Part shown: positions 1 through 6,458 of the stretch, in pieces
Position numbering within the stretch: the stretch's first letter is position 1
Layout of the letters: each line of letters opens with the position of its first letter
From: Candidatus Sulfopaludibacter sp. SbA3
GTDB taxonomy: Bacteria > Acidobacteriota > Terriglobia > 2-12-FULL-54-10
Direction of reading: 5' to 3'
NCBI GenBank assembly: GCA_945865705.1
Contig: CAMBEY010000105.1
Location: 1-9,096 of the forward strand
Length of the DNA: 9,096 nt
Translations under genes and position numbers: made by a program
The notes under the pieces: generated by a model
What the model saw: only the letters and a program-made list of their open reading frames with translations
What the model was told of the DNA's origin: nothing
Database searches by the model: none

Positions 1-89
1 TCGGCGACCACGGAACGAATGCCGCCCGGCCCCAGGAGCCGACCAAGAGTAGCCAACACATGGACAAAAAGGATGACAAGATTGCGCAT
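1..89 (-). CDS. Integrase-core (rve-type) transposase, N-terminal start only, runs off the left edge
   Basis: Read on the minus strand, an ATG (complement of 87-89) opens 29 codons that stay open to the window edge. The peptide begins MRNLVILFVHVLATLGRLLG and goes on PGGIRSVVA. From memory this resembles the start of integrase catalytic-subunit proteins common in proteobacterial and acidobacterial genomes, which begin with a short hydrophobic stretch followed by a GPGGxRxxVAE motif and a long DDE integrase core. Only the start is inside the window, so no catalytic residue can be checked, and it is unknown whether the gene is intact. It points away from the corrinoid operon and is divergent to the IS1380-type remnant. 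A chance ORF is possible given the short length, but the GPGG...SVVA match makes that less likely. Confidence 0.5.
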   Translation of the reverse strand, partial: MRNLVILFVHVLATLGRLLGPGGIRSVVA

Positions 90-115
90 CCCAGCATATT
101 AGCAAAACCCGCTAT

Positions 116-153
116 CCCCATGAATTGTTTCCCGAAATAACAATTCGCCGGGG
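116..153. repeat. Imperfect hairpin between the two mobile-element pieces
   Basis: GAATTGTT at 122-129 is exactly complementary to AACAATTC at 139-146, with a 9-base loop. Outside this, CCCC at 116-119 can pair with GGGG at 150-153 across small unpaired stretches. The hairpin sits exactly where similarity to the IS1380-family transposase fades on its left side and just upstream of the divergent integrase start. It could be an element end, a terminator or a junction relic; no U-tract supports a classical terminator in either direction. Confidence 0.45.
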
Positions 154-767
154 ACAGCCGTCTGGCTGGGTACGAGGACATGAACGATGCGGAGGGATTG
201 TCGCAAGATCCGACCTTCCGGCTGATTGGTTCAGCGAAGATCTGGGAACGGGGGGCGGCCCTGACTTCCCGGTTACAGACGTTCGAGACGGAGATGCTGG
301 CCGAGGCTGAAAACTTCGCGGGGCTGGCACGGCTGAACCGGGAGCTGATCGGTAAAGCAGAAGCGCTGGATTCGCCGTACCGCACCGTGCTGGACATGGA
401 CTCAACCGAGATTCTGGTTTATGGGGAGCAGGAGCAGAGTGCCTATAACGGGCACTTCGAATCGACCTGCTATCACCCGCTTCTGTTGTTCAGCCGCGAA
501 GGCGATTGTCTGGCGGCAAAGCTTCGTTCTGGTAACGTGCACAGCGCGGAGGGTTGGGAAGAACTTTTGTTGCCAGAGATCGAGCGCCAGCAACGGATGG
601 GCAAGGAAGTGGTGTTTCGAGCCGATGCGGCCTTCGCCAAGCCGGAGATTTATGAAGCACTGGAAGAGCGCGGAGTAAAATATGCCATCCGCATACCCGC
701 CAACGAGAACCTGGAACGGGATATTGCCGAGCTACTGCCGCGCCCGGTAGTTTTTCTCCGCCCTTGA
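153..767 (+). pseudogene. IS1380-family transposase remnant (Transposase_DDE_1), truncated at both ends
   Basis: The open frame, counted from the ATG at 180, encodes 195 residues resembling the first half of IS1380-type DDE transposases. Visible motifs are SRLAGYEDMNDAE near the start, ALTSRLQTFETE, LDMDSTE (residues 71-77, first catalytic Asp region), EQSAYNGHFESTCYHPL, SGNVHSAEGW, FRADAAF (second Asp at about residue 149) and YAIRIPANENLE. Such proteins usually run past 400 residues. Here similarity stops at ELLPRPV, after which five unrelated residues lead to a stop at 765-767. The C-terminal part with the last catalytic Glu (normally near a GTAEQWIKEGK motif) is absent. On the left, an in-frame stop at 138-140 lies just before SRLAGYED, so the N-terminus is also lost. 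No terminal inverted repeats were found. It cannot encode an active transposase. Confidence 0.85.
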
Positions 768-1186
768 CACTTCCTTACTTAATCCCTTTAAGCCCGCTCC
801 GAAACATAAGCGCGAAGTGGAAATCCCTCTACTAGTGAAGCTCCGCAGAATGCGGATCATACACTTTTCTGCGGTATCTAACAGGAATCGGTGCTTCCGC
901 TATCGGCTGTTGTTGCGACCACCCTAATATTTTAATATTCAGTAGCTTACAAAGAAATTCCCTCCTCATAGGCGTGAAGTGCGAAACAATCCAGTTAATC
1001 TTTTCTCTTTGTTAAAGTTATAGAGGACCCAACAACACTGGATTGAGGAAGCACCCAGCAATTCTTGATTCACCATTCCGCTCAGATAGCCCAGAAACCG
1101 CAACCAACCCGTCTTTGCCATCCGCAGAATCTATCGCAGAACTGCCTAGAATTCAACAAGTTCGACTATTTTGACCATACGGGATT
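768..1186. other. Non-coding spacer between mobile-element debris and the operon
   Basis: I find no supportable gene in this stretch. It is more AT-rich than the operon, has stops in all frames and contains small symmetrical pieces: a TCCGCA/TGCGGA hairpin with a 3-base loop at 842-856, two AATATT copies at 926-939, and a 9-bp inverted repeat at 987-1045. A segment at about 879-924 faintly recalls the core of a cobalamin riboswitch, but the B12 box is missing. The promoter of the downstream operon should lie here or inside the remnant, yet no convincing -35/-10 pair is visible. Confidence 0.6.
987..1045. repeat. 9-bp perfect inverted repeat with 41-base loop
   Basis: CAATCCAGT at 987-995 is the exact reverse complement of ACTGGATTG at 1037-1045. 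The enclosed 41 bases contain a T-rich tract and a small CTTT/AAAG inverted repeat. It may be an RNA stem in the leader of the operon, an operator-like site, or chance; no family is recognised. Confidence 0.35.
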
Positions 1187-1480
1187 GTGGCACTGTTATT
1201 GCCGGGGCTCGATGCTCGTAATAGTTTTCGCGCCACGCTACGCGACGCGCGCAAGCAACCAAGCCCTAATTCCGGCTATCCAGAAGCAGCCGTGGCGGGT
1301 GCGTTACGTGTGCAGTTCGGCGGCGTGAACTGCTATCACGGCGTGCGCTCGCAAAAAGCGTTCCTTGGCGACGCATTGCAGCCCCTAGATTGGCGCCTCT
1401 ATGGACTTCTGCGGACCGTTGTCTATTCGACAGCAGGGCTCTTCGTTGCGCTGTTGGGAGGGATCACGGCATGGGCCTAA
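1187..1480 (+). pseudogene. cbiB: cbiB remnant: C-terminal third of adenosylcobinamide-phosphate synthase
   Basis: The frame from about 1187 to the TAA at 1478-1480 gives 97 residues matching the C-terminal end of CbiB (CobD in the aerobic-pathway naming), the inner-membrane enzyme that joins (R)-1-aminopropan-2-ol phosphate to adenosylcobyric acid. Visible are RATLRDARKQPSPNSGYPEA, AVAGALRVQFGG, a YHG turn, a GDALQPLD stretch, and a final hydrophobic segment STAGLFVALLGGITAW typical of the last membrane helix. CbiB is normally about 300-330 residues, so roughly the first 200 are missing. An in-frame stop at 1172-1174 closes the frame just upstream and no N-terminal CbiB sequence is seen between 768 and 1172. 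The GTG at 1187 could start a fragment, but a functional CbiB is unlikely. The adjacent mobile-element debris suggests the 5' part was lost by insertion or deletion. Confidence 0.85.
1456..1462 (+). promoter_or_regulatory. Shine-Dalgarno site of cobD
   Basis: GGGAGGG lies 8 bases before the ATG at 1471 and inside the end of the cbiB remnant. It fixes the start there and not at the upstream GTG/ATG codons of the same frame, whose products would carry an N-terminal extension unlike the family. Confidence 0.7.
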
Positions 1481-2493
1481 CCTATCCAGGATTCCAGCAT
1501 GGCGGCGACGTTTTTGCGGTGGCGAATCGCCGCGGCATTCCGTGGCAGCAGATCATCGATTTCAGCGCGAGCATCAATCCGCTAGGCCCATCCGCAAGAG
1601 TGAAGGAGGCCATTGTTTCGTCGCTCGATCGGATCGCACATTACCCTTCTATCGATTCATCGGACCTGCGCTGTCGGTTAGCGCTGGAGTGGGGAATTGC
1701 AAGGGAACAGATTCTCACGGGCAACGGGGCGGTGGACCTCCTGCGAGATTTCTGCGCGTGCTTTGGCGATGGGCACTTGGCGGTGCCGGTCTTCACTGAG
1801 TTGCATCGATTGTGGCCAAATGCAATGCAGTGCAACGTTGCCAATCCGGAAACTTGGCCCGAACGAGGGACGCTTGTGCTGACGCGCCCTGTCAATCCGA
1901 CCGGCTACCTGATTGATGCCAAATTTGTGATCGAGTACTTGCGCCGGTCGCAGACCATTGTTCTTGTCGATGAATCGTTCATTGATTTTTCAACCGCGGG
2001 CAGCTTGATTAGGTACACAAGTGAGTTCTCTCGATTGTTCGTGCTTCGTTCGCTGACGAAGTTTCATGCAATTCCGGGGTTGCGAGTTGGCGCGCTAGCG
2101 GGACATCCGGATTCTATCGTGCGGTTGTCCGAGATGCACCAGCCATGGGCCGTTAATGCTCTTGCGGAACGAGCTGCAATGGCTGCGTTGGATGATCGTG
2201 AACACGCGGAAGCCACCCGACAATTCGTTCGACAGGAACGTGCTTGGTTCGCACAACGAATTGCCGCCATGCCAAGTGTACAGGTTTGGCCATCAGAGGC
2301 AAATTATATCTACGTAGAGGCGCCATATGCGTCGAAGTTAGTGGAATTCGCAGCAGAGCGCGACATATTGATCCGCGACTGCACAGGTTGGCCAGGATGC
2401 GAACAAAGTGCGGTCAGGCTGGCGGTACGCCCTCGCTGGGAGAACGAGCGATTGCTGGCAGTTTGGAAGGAGTTTGTGTGCGATTGCTCCTAA
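1471..2493 (+). CDS. cobD: L-threonine-O-3-phosphate decarboxylase (PLP-dependent)
   Basis: 340 residues of the aminotransferase class I/II fold. The enzyme decarboxylates L-threonine phosphate to (R)-1-aminopropan-2-ol phosphate, the linker between corrin ring and nucleotide loop. The N-terminus has HGGD (residues 10-13) and DFSASINPLGP (30-40), hallmarks of the CobD/CobC branch. Further motifs are NPTG (142-145), VDESFIDF with the pyridine-binding Asp167, and SLTKFHAIPGLRVG with the Schiff-base Lys197. The C-terminal RLAVRP carries the usual carboxylate-binding Arg. Start chosen at ATG 1471, where MGLTYPGFQHGG matches family N-termini; it overlaps the cbiB remnant by 10 bases. HisC (histidinol-phosphate aminotransferase) is the nearest alternative, but the HGGD/DFSASINP start and the threonine kinase and corrinoid neighbours argue for CobD (Salmonella naming). 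Confidence 0.92.
   Translation: MGLTYPGFQHGGDVFAVANRRGIPWQQIIDFSASINPLGPSARVKEAIVSSLDRIAHYPSIDSSDLRCRLALEWGIAREQILTGNGAVDLLRDFCACFGDGHLAVPVFTELHRLWPNAMQCNVANPETWPERGTLVLTRPVNPTGYLIDAKFVIEYLRRSQTIVLVDESFIDFSTAGSLIRYTSEFSRLFVLRSLTKFHAIPGLRVGALAGHPDSIVRLSEMHQPWAVNALAERAAMAALDDREHAEATRQFVRQERAWFAQRIAAMPSVQVWPSEANYIYVEAPYASKLVEFAAERDILIRDCTGWPGCEQSAVRLAVRPRWENERLLAVWKEFVCDCS
2465..2472 (+). promoter_or_regulatory. Shine-Dalgarno site of btuF
   Basis: GGAAGGAG lies 5 bases before the GTG at 2478, inside the last codons of cobD. It supports the GTG start, which also gives a proper signal peptide; the longer open frame starting upstream would bury that peptide. Confidence 0.65.
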
Positions 2494-3326
2494 GTCTACT
2501 CGTGTTTACTCTGGCGCTCCACGCTGAGCCACGCAGGATAGTTTCGACGGCTCCCAGCTTCACCGAAATTGTATATGCAATTGGCGCGGGCGATCGTCTG
2601 GTTGGTGTTTCAAATCACTGTCACTTCCCAACCGACGTCGAACGTCTACCCAAAGTAGGTACTTATCTGCGTCCAAACGTGGAAGCGATTGTCCGACTCA
2701 AGCCTGATCTGGTTCTTCTCAACGAAGACGTGCCGCAAGTTGCCAGTCAATTGGGACGATTGGGTATCCCACCCCTCAGACTGAACAACACGGGTTTGGA
2801 GGATATGTTTAGATCGATCCGCCAAATCGGAATTGCGATAGACATGACAACAAAGGCGGCAAGGTTAGAACAATCGATACGAGATCGGCTACAGGCCCTA
2901 CGGCGAGTAACAGCGGGTAAGCCACGCAAGAGCTTGCTATTTATAGTTGGACGGACACCCGGCCGTTTGGATGGCTTGGTAGCTGTGGGCAAGGGATCGT
3001 TCCTGAATGAACTAATTGCTATTGCCGGTGGCCACAACGCACTCGCCGATTCGCTGGTCAGCTACCCGAGAATTTCGTTGGAAGCTGTGCTGCGGATCAA
3101 TCCTGAAGTGATCGTCGACATGGGAGACATGGCGGAAACGATTGGGGTGACTGAAACGCATAAGCAGGATGTCGTGAAGCTTTGGGAGAAACAGGGAGAC
3201 TTGAAGGCTGTGACTTCTAAACGTGTGTATGCCGTCGCTGCGGATATCTTCGTGGTGCCCGGTCCTCGGATAGCAGAAGCTGCGGAGGCATTCGCCAAAA
3301 TGTTGCAGGAGAGGCCCGCGCGTTGA
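2478..3326 (+). CDS. btuF: Periplasmic cobalamin/corrinoid-binding protein of the BtuFCD importer
   Basis: 282 residues of the Peripla_BP_2 (class III solute-binding) family. Begins with a short Arg and a hydrophobic run (residues 3-14) ending LHA before EPRRIVSTAPSFTEI, consistent with a Sec signal peptide cleaved after about residue 16. There is no lipobox cysteine, so the protein should be soluble in the periplasm. The mature part has the BtuF pattern: RIVSTAPSFTEIVYAIGAGDRLVGVS, a CHFP segment, LPKVGTYLRPNVEAIVRLKPDLVL, then a long linker helix and a second lobe with VGKGSFLNELIAIAGG and RINPEVIVDMGD. It overlaps cobD by 16 bases and is followed directly by its ATPase and permease. Related siderophore- or haem-binding proteins share the fold; the corrinoid assignment rests on sequence style plus an operon made of B12 genes. 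Confidence 0.88.
   Translation: MRLLLSLLVFTLALHAEPRRIVSTAPSFTEIVYAIGAGDRLVGVSNHCHFPTDVERLPKVGTYLRPNVEAIVRLKPDLVLLNEDVPQVASQLGRLGIPPLRLNNTGLEDMFRSIRQIGIAIDMTTKAARLEQSIRDRLQALRRVTAGKPRKSLLFIVGRTPGRLDGLVAVGKGSFLNELIAIAGGHNALADSLVSYPRISLEAVLRINPEVIVDMGDMAETIGVTETHKQDVVKLWEKQGDLKAVTSKRVYAVAADIFVVPGPRIAEAAEAFAKMLQERPAR
3307..3314 (+). promoter_or_regulatory. Shine-Dalgarno site of btuD
   Basis: AGGAGAGG lies 8 bases before the TTG at 3323, inside the end of btuF. It supports the TTG start that overlaps the btuF stop codon. Confidence 0.65.
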
Positions 3327-4087
3327 ACATCTTGCATATCGACGGCCTCTCTTACAAGTACGGATCGACTCCCGTGTTGTGCTCGATTACTGCCACGGTG
3401 GACCATCCGGAAGTAGTCGCCGTGATCGGTCCCAACGGCGCGGGGAAGTCGACTCTGATCAATGTGATCGCCGGTCGCTTGCAAGGCTACGAAGGTACTT
3501 GCTGCATGCATGATTTAGACATCAGAAAAATGAGTCATCAGCAACTTTGCCAGCAAGCGGCACACGTGCCGCAGCAAAAAATTGACGAGATTCCTTTTAC
3601 CGTCGAAGAAGTCATCCTGACTGGACGGACACCGCATAGCAGTGGACTTTATGAGACCGATGAGGATCTAGCAGTTCTCGAAGCAGCTCTGGAAGTAACT
3701 CGCCTGGGGCATTTTCGAAAACGACGATTCTCGACATTAAGCGGCGGAGAACAGCAACGGGTGTTGGTCGCCGCTGCGGTGGCCCAGGCCGCCCCGATCT
3801 TCTTATTGGACGAGCCTGGAGCGCATCTCGATCCGGAAAACCAGACTGAACTATGGGATCTTCTCGCACGGCTTCGCGACCAGGGTAGATTGATTTTGAT
3901 CGTTACGCATCATCTGCATCTTGCGGCGCGCAGAAGCGATCGTGTTTGGGTATTGAGCGAGGGACGATTGGTGGCAGATGGGCCTCCAAGTGATGCCATG
4001 CGCCCTGAGAGCCTGGAAGCTGTATTCCATGTTCCATTTGAGTGGCACCGCAACGAACAAGGCCGCGTGTTCTTAAATTATGGATGA
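3323..4087 (+). CDS. btuD: ATP-binding subunit of the BtuFCD corrinoid importer
   Basis: 254 residues, the usual size for a FecE/BtuD-type ABC ATPase on the inner face of the membrane. Walker A is GPNGAGKST (residues 36-44), the Q-loop falls at VPQQ (82-85), the signature is LSGGEQQR (139-146), Walker B is IFLLDEP (159-165) followed by the D-loop HLD (168-170), and the switch His is in VTHH (194-197). All motifs needed for ATP hydrolysis are present. Start is TTG 3323, overlapping the btuF stop by 4 bases (TTGA); M/L-NILHIDGLSYKYG is a normal N-terminus for the family. The gene lies between the binding protein and the permease and should be translated with them. Confidence 0.9.
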   Translation: MNILHIDGLSYKYGSTPVLCSITATVDHPEVVAVIGPNGAGKSTLINVIAGRLQGYEGTCCMHDLDIRKMSHQQLCQQAAHVPQQKIDEIPFTVEEVILTGRTPHSSGLYETDEDLAVLEAALEVTRLGHFRKRRFSTLSGGEQQRVLVAAAVAQAAPIFLLDEPGAHLDPENQTELWDLLARLRDQGRLILIVTHHLHLAARRSDRVWVLSEGRLVADGPPSDAMRPESLEAVFHVPFEWHRNEQGRVFLNYG

Positions 4088-5063
4088 TCAACTACGCAAG
4101 AGAGCGTTTTGGGCGCTCATTATCTTTGGCACTATTGCTTTGGCAACCATTGCAGTCTGCCCGCTGGTTGGCGGATCGGGATTGGACTTTGGGAAACTAA
4201 TTCGCCAGGAGCAACCGGATTGGAACATTTTCCTGCAACTACGCCTGCCTCGTGCGTTACTCGCGCTGTTGGCCGGAGGTGCTTTGGCGGTCTCCGGCGC
4301 CCTGTTTCAGGCACTGCTTCGCGATGCGCTCGCCACACCGTCCACGCTGGGAGTTTCCGCAGCGGCATCTCTCGGTGCGGTGATTGCGATAACAACAACG
4401 GCGGACCGTGAAACTTCCTTCCCGCTGGTGTGGCTCTATGCATTGGTGGGCGCAGGCGCAGTGATTGTGGTTGCTGCGAAGTTGGCTCGCGTCAAGAGGC
4501 GATTCTCCTCATTTACCCTTCTGTTAACCGGAATCGCAATCAATGGAATATGCTCGGCTGTGGTGCTGCTTCTACATAGCTTGGCGGGGATCACTAAATC
4601 TTTTCAGATCACGCACTGGCTGATGGGTGGAATCGATGCGGTTGAATACTCCACTCTGGGTTTGCTGGCGGTAGTGGTTGTTCCGGTATGTTTTTGGATT
4701 CTGGTCCGGGCGAGAACCTGGAACGTCCTGTCCTACGGTGACGCCTGGGCAGCGGGACGAGGATTAGACACTGGAAGCCTTTCGATTCAAGGCTTCATCG
4801 CAGGAGCCTTGCTGACCGGCACGCTGACGGCTATTACCGGGCCAATCGCTTTTGTCGGGTTAATCGTGCCACATCTGTTGGGCCGATTGATTGGCCCGGA
4901 TCTCCGGGTGCTTCTGCCGGCAGCATTATTTGGAGGAGGAGCATTTCTGGTCGTGTGCGACACGATCTCACGTAGTGTGCTCGCTCCGATTGAAATCCCG
5001 GTGGGTGTGACAACGGCATTATTGGGAGGGCCCTTCTTTGTCTGGCTACTCTGGACGCGTTAA
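4080..5063 (+). CDS. btuC: Permease subunit of the BtuFCD corrinoid importer (FecCD family)
   Basis: 327 residues, largely hydrophobic, with about nine to ten membrane helices by eye and little N-terminal extension before the first (from residue 10 or so). Family motifs are visible: LPRALLALLAGGALAVSGA, FQALLRDALATPSTLGVSAAASLGA, a central ITHWLMGGIDAVEYSTLG region, the coupling-helix segment GPIAFVGLIVPHLLG followed by GPDLR, and the C-terminal IPVGVTTALLGGPFFVWLL. It forms the transmembrane pore with BtuD and receives corrinoid from BtuF. ATG 4080 overlaps btuD by 8 bases. No strong Shine-Dalgarno precedes it, so it probably relies on coupling to btuD translation. Iron-siderophore permeases (FecCD) are homologous, but the operon context favours corrinoids. 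Confidence 0.9.
   Translation: MDDQLRKRAFWALIIFGTIALATIAVCPLVGGSGLDFGKLIRQEQPDWNIFLQLRLPRALLALLAGGALAVSGALFQALLRDALATPSTLGVSAAASLGAVIAITTTADRETSFPLVWLYALVGAGAVIVVAAKLARVKRRFSSFTLLLTGIAINGICSAVVLLLHSLAGITKSFQITHWLMGGIDAVEYSTLGLLAVVVVPVCFWILVRARTWNVLSYGDAWAAGRGLDTGSLSIQGFIAGALLTGTLTAITGPIAFVGLIVPHLLGRLIGPDLRVLLPAALFGGGAFLVVCDTISRSVLAPIEIPVGVTTALLGGPFFVWLLWTR
5024..5030 (+). promoter_or_regulatory. Shine-Dalgarno site of the threonine kinase gene
   Basis: GGGAGGG lies 7 bases before the TTG at 5038 and codes at the same time for part of the conserved LLGGPFF motif near the end of BtuC. It decides the TTG start: no ATG or GTG in the frame lies before the conserved GHAGELLQG motif. Confidence 0.65.
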
Positions 5064-5955
5064 CGCGCGGTATGGCAAAGGCTTCAGTATTGGTCACGCC
5101 GGTGAGCTTCTGCAGGGAGTTACCTGCCAAGAGTCGCGACCGGAACCATTTTTAGTGACCCTTCCCGCTCCCCCCTTTGTGAGCCACGCGACTATATGGA
5201 AAACGGATGAGGGTGACGACCAAGTTGAGCCATCATGGAAGACCAAAGCACTGCAAGCTGCTCGTACGGCCTGGGAACATCTTGGCAGCCGCTCAGGGTC
5301 TTTCCGGTTGGTCATCGATAGCCGCACGCCTGTCGGGAGGGGTTGCGGATCTTCGACAACTGACTGCGTAGCAGCGATTCGTGCGGTCGCCAGTCTCTTG
5401 GGCCGCAATTGCTCGATCAATGAAGTTGCACGTTGGTCGGTTGAGTCGGAATGGGCGGCGGACTCCACTATGTTCAACCTGCGTCCTGTAGCATTCCATC
5501 AACGACAAGGGCGGCTGCTGCGACCGCTTGGTCTGGCCTATCCATCGATGCGCGTGATCGCCATTGATCTGGGTGGCCCTCCGGTCGATACCGTGGCACG
5601 TCGGCTGCCAGCCTACTCGGTTCTCGAGGTCGAAGCCTTTCAATGTCTCCTCGATATACTGGAAAACAGCATTGAACGAAGCGACGCTGCTGGCGTAGCT
5701 CAAGTGGCCACTGAAAGCGCTGCCATCCAACAGACTTATTACCCACACCCTAGATGGAAGGAATTCGTTACCCTCGCACAACGGGCTGGCGCTCTAGGGG
5801 TGGGTTGCGCTCACAGCGGGAGCTTAGCTGTGGCATTCCTAAAACATCGTGGGGATTCGTCCGAAGAACGTATCCTTGAAGATTTGCACGAGCTGGATGT
5901 GCCCATCCTCGCTCGCTATACGCTTGGTGCTGGACCAAAGGAGGGGGACTCCTAA
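5038..5955 (+). CDS. pduX: PduX-type L-threonine kinase (GHMP superfamily)
   Basis: 305 residues, matching PduX in size. PduX phosphorylates L-threonine with ATP to L-threonine O-3-phosphate, the substrate of CobD encoded at 1471. The N-terminus has SIGHAGELLQG (residues 17-27), the counterpart of the PduX GxxGEL(I/L)QG segment. The GHMP nucleotide-binding loop is P-VGRGCGSSTTD (98-109), fitting the PxGxGxxSSTxD form. Toward the end GALGVGCAHSGSLAVAF (a glycine-rich GHMP motif 3) is seen. The start is TTG 5038, giving a 26-base overlap with btuC; the next possible starts would cut into conserved sequence. It ends in TAATG, sharing one base with cobU. Other GHMP kinases (homoserine, mevalonate type) are alternatives by fold only; cobD and the other B12 genes in the operon make L-threonine kinase the best reading. 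Confidence 0.87.
   Translation: MSGYSGRVNARYGKGFSIGHAGELLQGVTCQESRPEPFLVTLPAPPFVSHATIWKTDEGDDQVEPSWKTKALQAARTAWEHLGSRSGSFRLVIDSRTPVGRGCGSSTTDCVAAIRAVASLLGRNCSINEVARWSVESEWAADSTMFNLRPVAFHQRQGRLLRPLGLAYPSMRVIAIDLGGPPVDTVARRLPAYSVLEVEAFQCLLDILENSIERSDAAGVAQVATESAAIQQTYYPHPRWKEFVTLAQRAGALGVGCAHSGSLAVAFLKHRGDSSEERILEDLHELDVPILARYTLGAGPKEGDS
5938..5944 (+). promoter_or_regulatory. Shine-Dalgarno site of cobU
   Basis: AAGGAGG, followed by further G residues to 5947, precedes the ATG at 5955. It is the strongest ribosome-binding site in the window and lies in the last codons of the threonine kinase gene. Confidence 0.7.
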
Positions 5956-6455
5956 TGTCGGTCGTCTTAATAGGCGGCGGTAGCCGCAGTGGGAAGAGCA
6001 GCTATGCGCTCACGCTTGCAAGGCAGTGCGGTCAGCGCCGTGGATTTCTTGCCACTGCCCAAGCCTTCGACGATGAAATGCGAGTTCGGATTCAAAAACA
6101 CCAACAGGACCGGGGCACTGATTTTGTCACCATAGAAGAACCGCTCGAACTAGCCAAAGTCATTCTCGATCAGCAGAAGACATTCGATGTCATCGTGGTC
6201 GATTGTCTGACGTTGTGGCTCAACAACATGCTTTTCAAAGGACTTGAGCCGAGCTTCAATGAAGTTCTCGATACCGCTGTGGCATCCCCTCTGCGGTGCA
6301 TATTGGTCACGAACGAAGTCGGTTGCGGAATTGTCCCTGAAAATGCGCAGGCTCGAAGGTTCCGTGATCTGGCCGGGATGCTGAATCAGCAGGCTGCCGC
6401 ATCTGCAGTCGAGGTTTACTGGATGATTTTCGGAGTACCACTGCGGGTTAAATGA
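5955..6455 (+). CDS. cobU: Adenosylcobinamide kinase / adenosylcobinamide-phosphate guanylyltransferase
   Basis: 166 residues, slightly shorter than the roughly 175-180 usual for CobU. The cytosolic bifunctional enzyme phosphorylates adenosylcobinamide and transfers GMP to give adenosyl-GDP-cobinamide. The P-loop is GGGSRSGKSSYA (residues 7-18). His49 in RIQKHQQDRG aligns with the guanylylated His46 of Salmonella CobU. VDCLTLWLNN (82-91) and TNEVGCGIVPENAQARRFRDLAGMLNQ (from 119) are the family's conserved blocks, and it ends in GVPLRVK as usual. The kinase activity matters most for salvaged cobinamide, in line with the importer upstream. ATG 5955 shares one base with the preceding stop; cobS follows after 3 bases. 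Confidence 0.95.
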   Translation: MSVVLIGGGSRSGKSSYALTLARQCGQRRGFLATAQAFDDEMRVRIQKHQQDRGTDFVTIEEPLELAKVILDQQKTFDVIVVDCLTLWLNNMLFKGLEPSFNEVLDTAVASPLRCILVTNEVGCGIVPENAQARRFRDLAGMLNQQAAASAVEVYWMIFGVPLRVK

Positions 6456-6458
6456 ACT

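Noticed and set aside
764..792. TTGACA at 764-769 as a promoter -35 box
   Set aside because: No TATAAT-like sequence at the right distance (787-792 reads TTTAAG); could be chance.
842..856. Hairpin TCCGCA-GAA-TGCGGA as a terminator, and its partial repeat TCCGCAGAAT at 1121-1130
   Set aside because: No T-tract follows the stem, and a 10-base repeat is too short to mean much alone.
1065..1328. Open frame of 87 codons in the cbiB remnant region
   Set aside because: No recognisable product, and its second half is out of frame with the clear CbiB similarity.
1390..1470. N-terminal extension of CobD from an upstream start at 1390
   Set aside because: This part overlaps the cbiB remnant and has no family similarity; GGGAGGG and the MGLTYPGFQHGGD start fix the ATG at 1471.
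2244..2477. Long extension of BtuF upstream of 2478
   Set aside because: It is a shadow of the cobD coding frame and would place the signal peptide in the middle of the protein.
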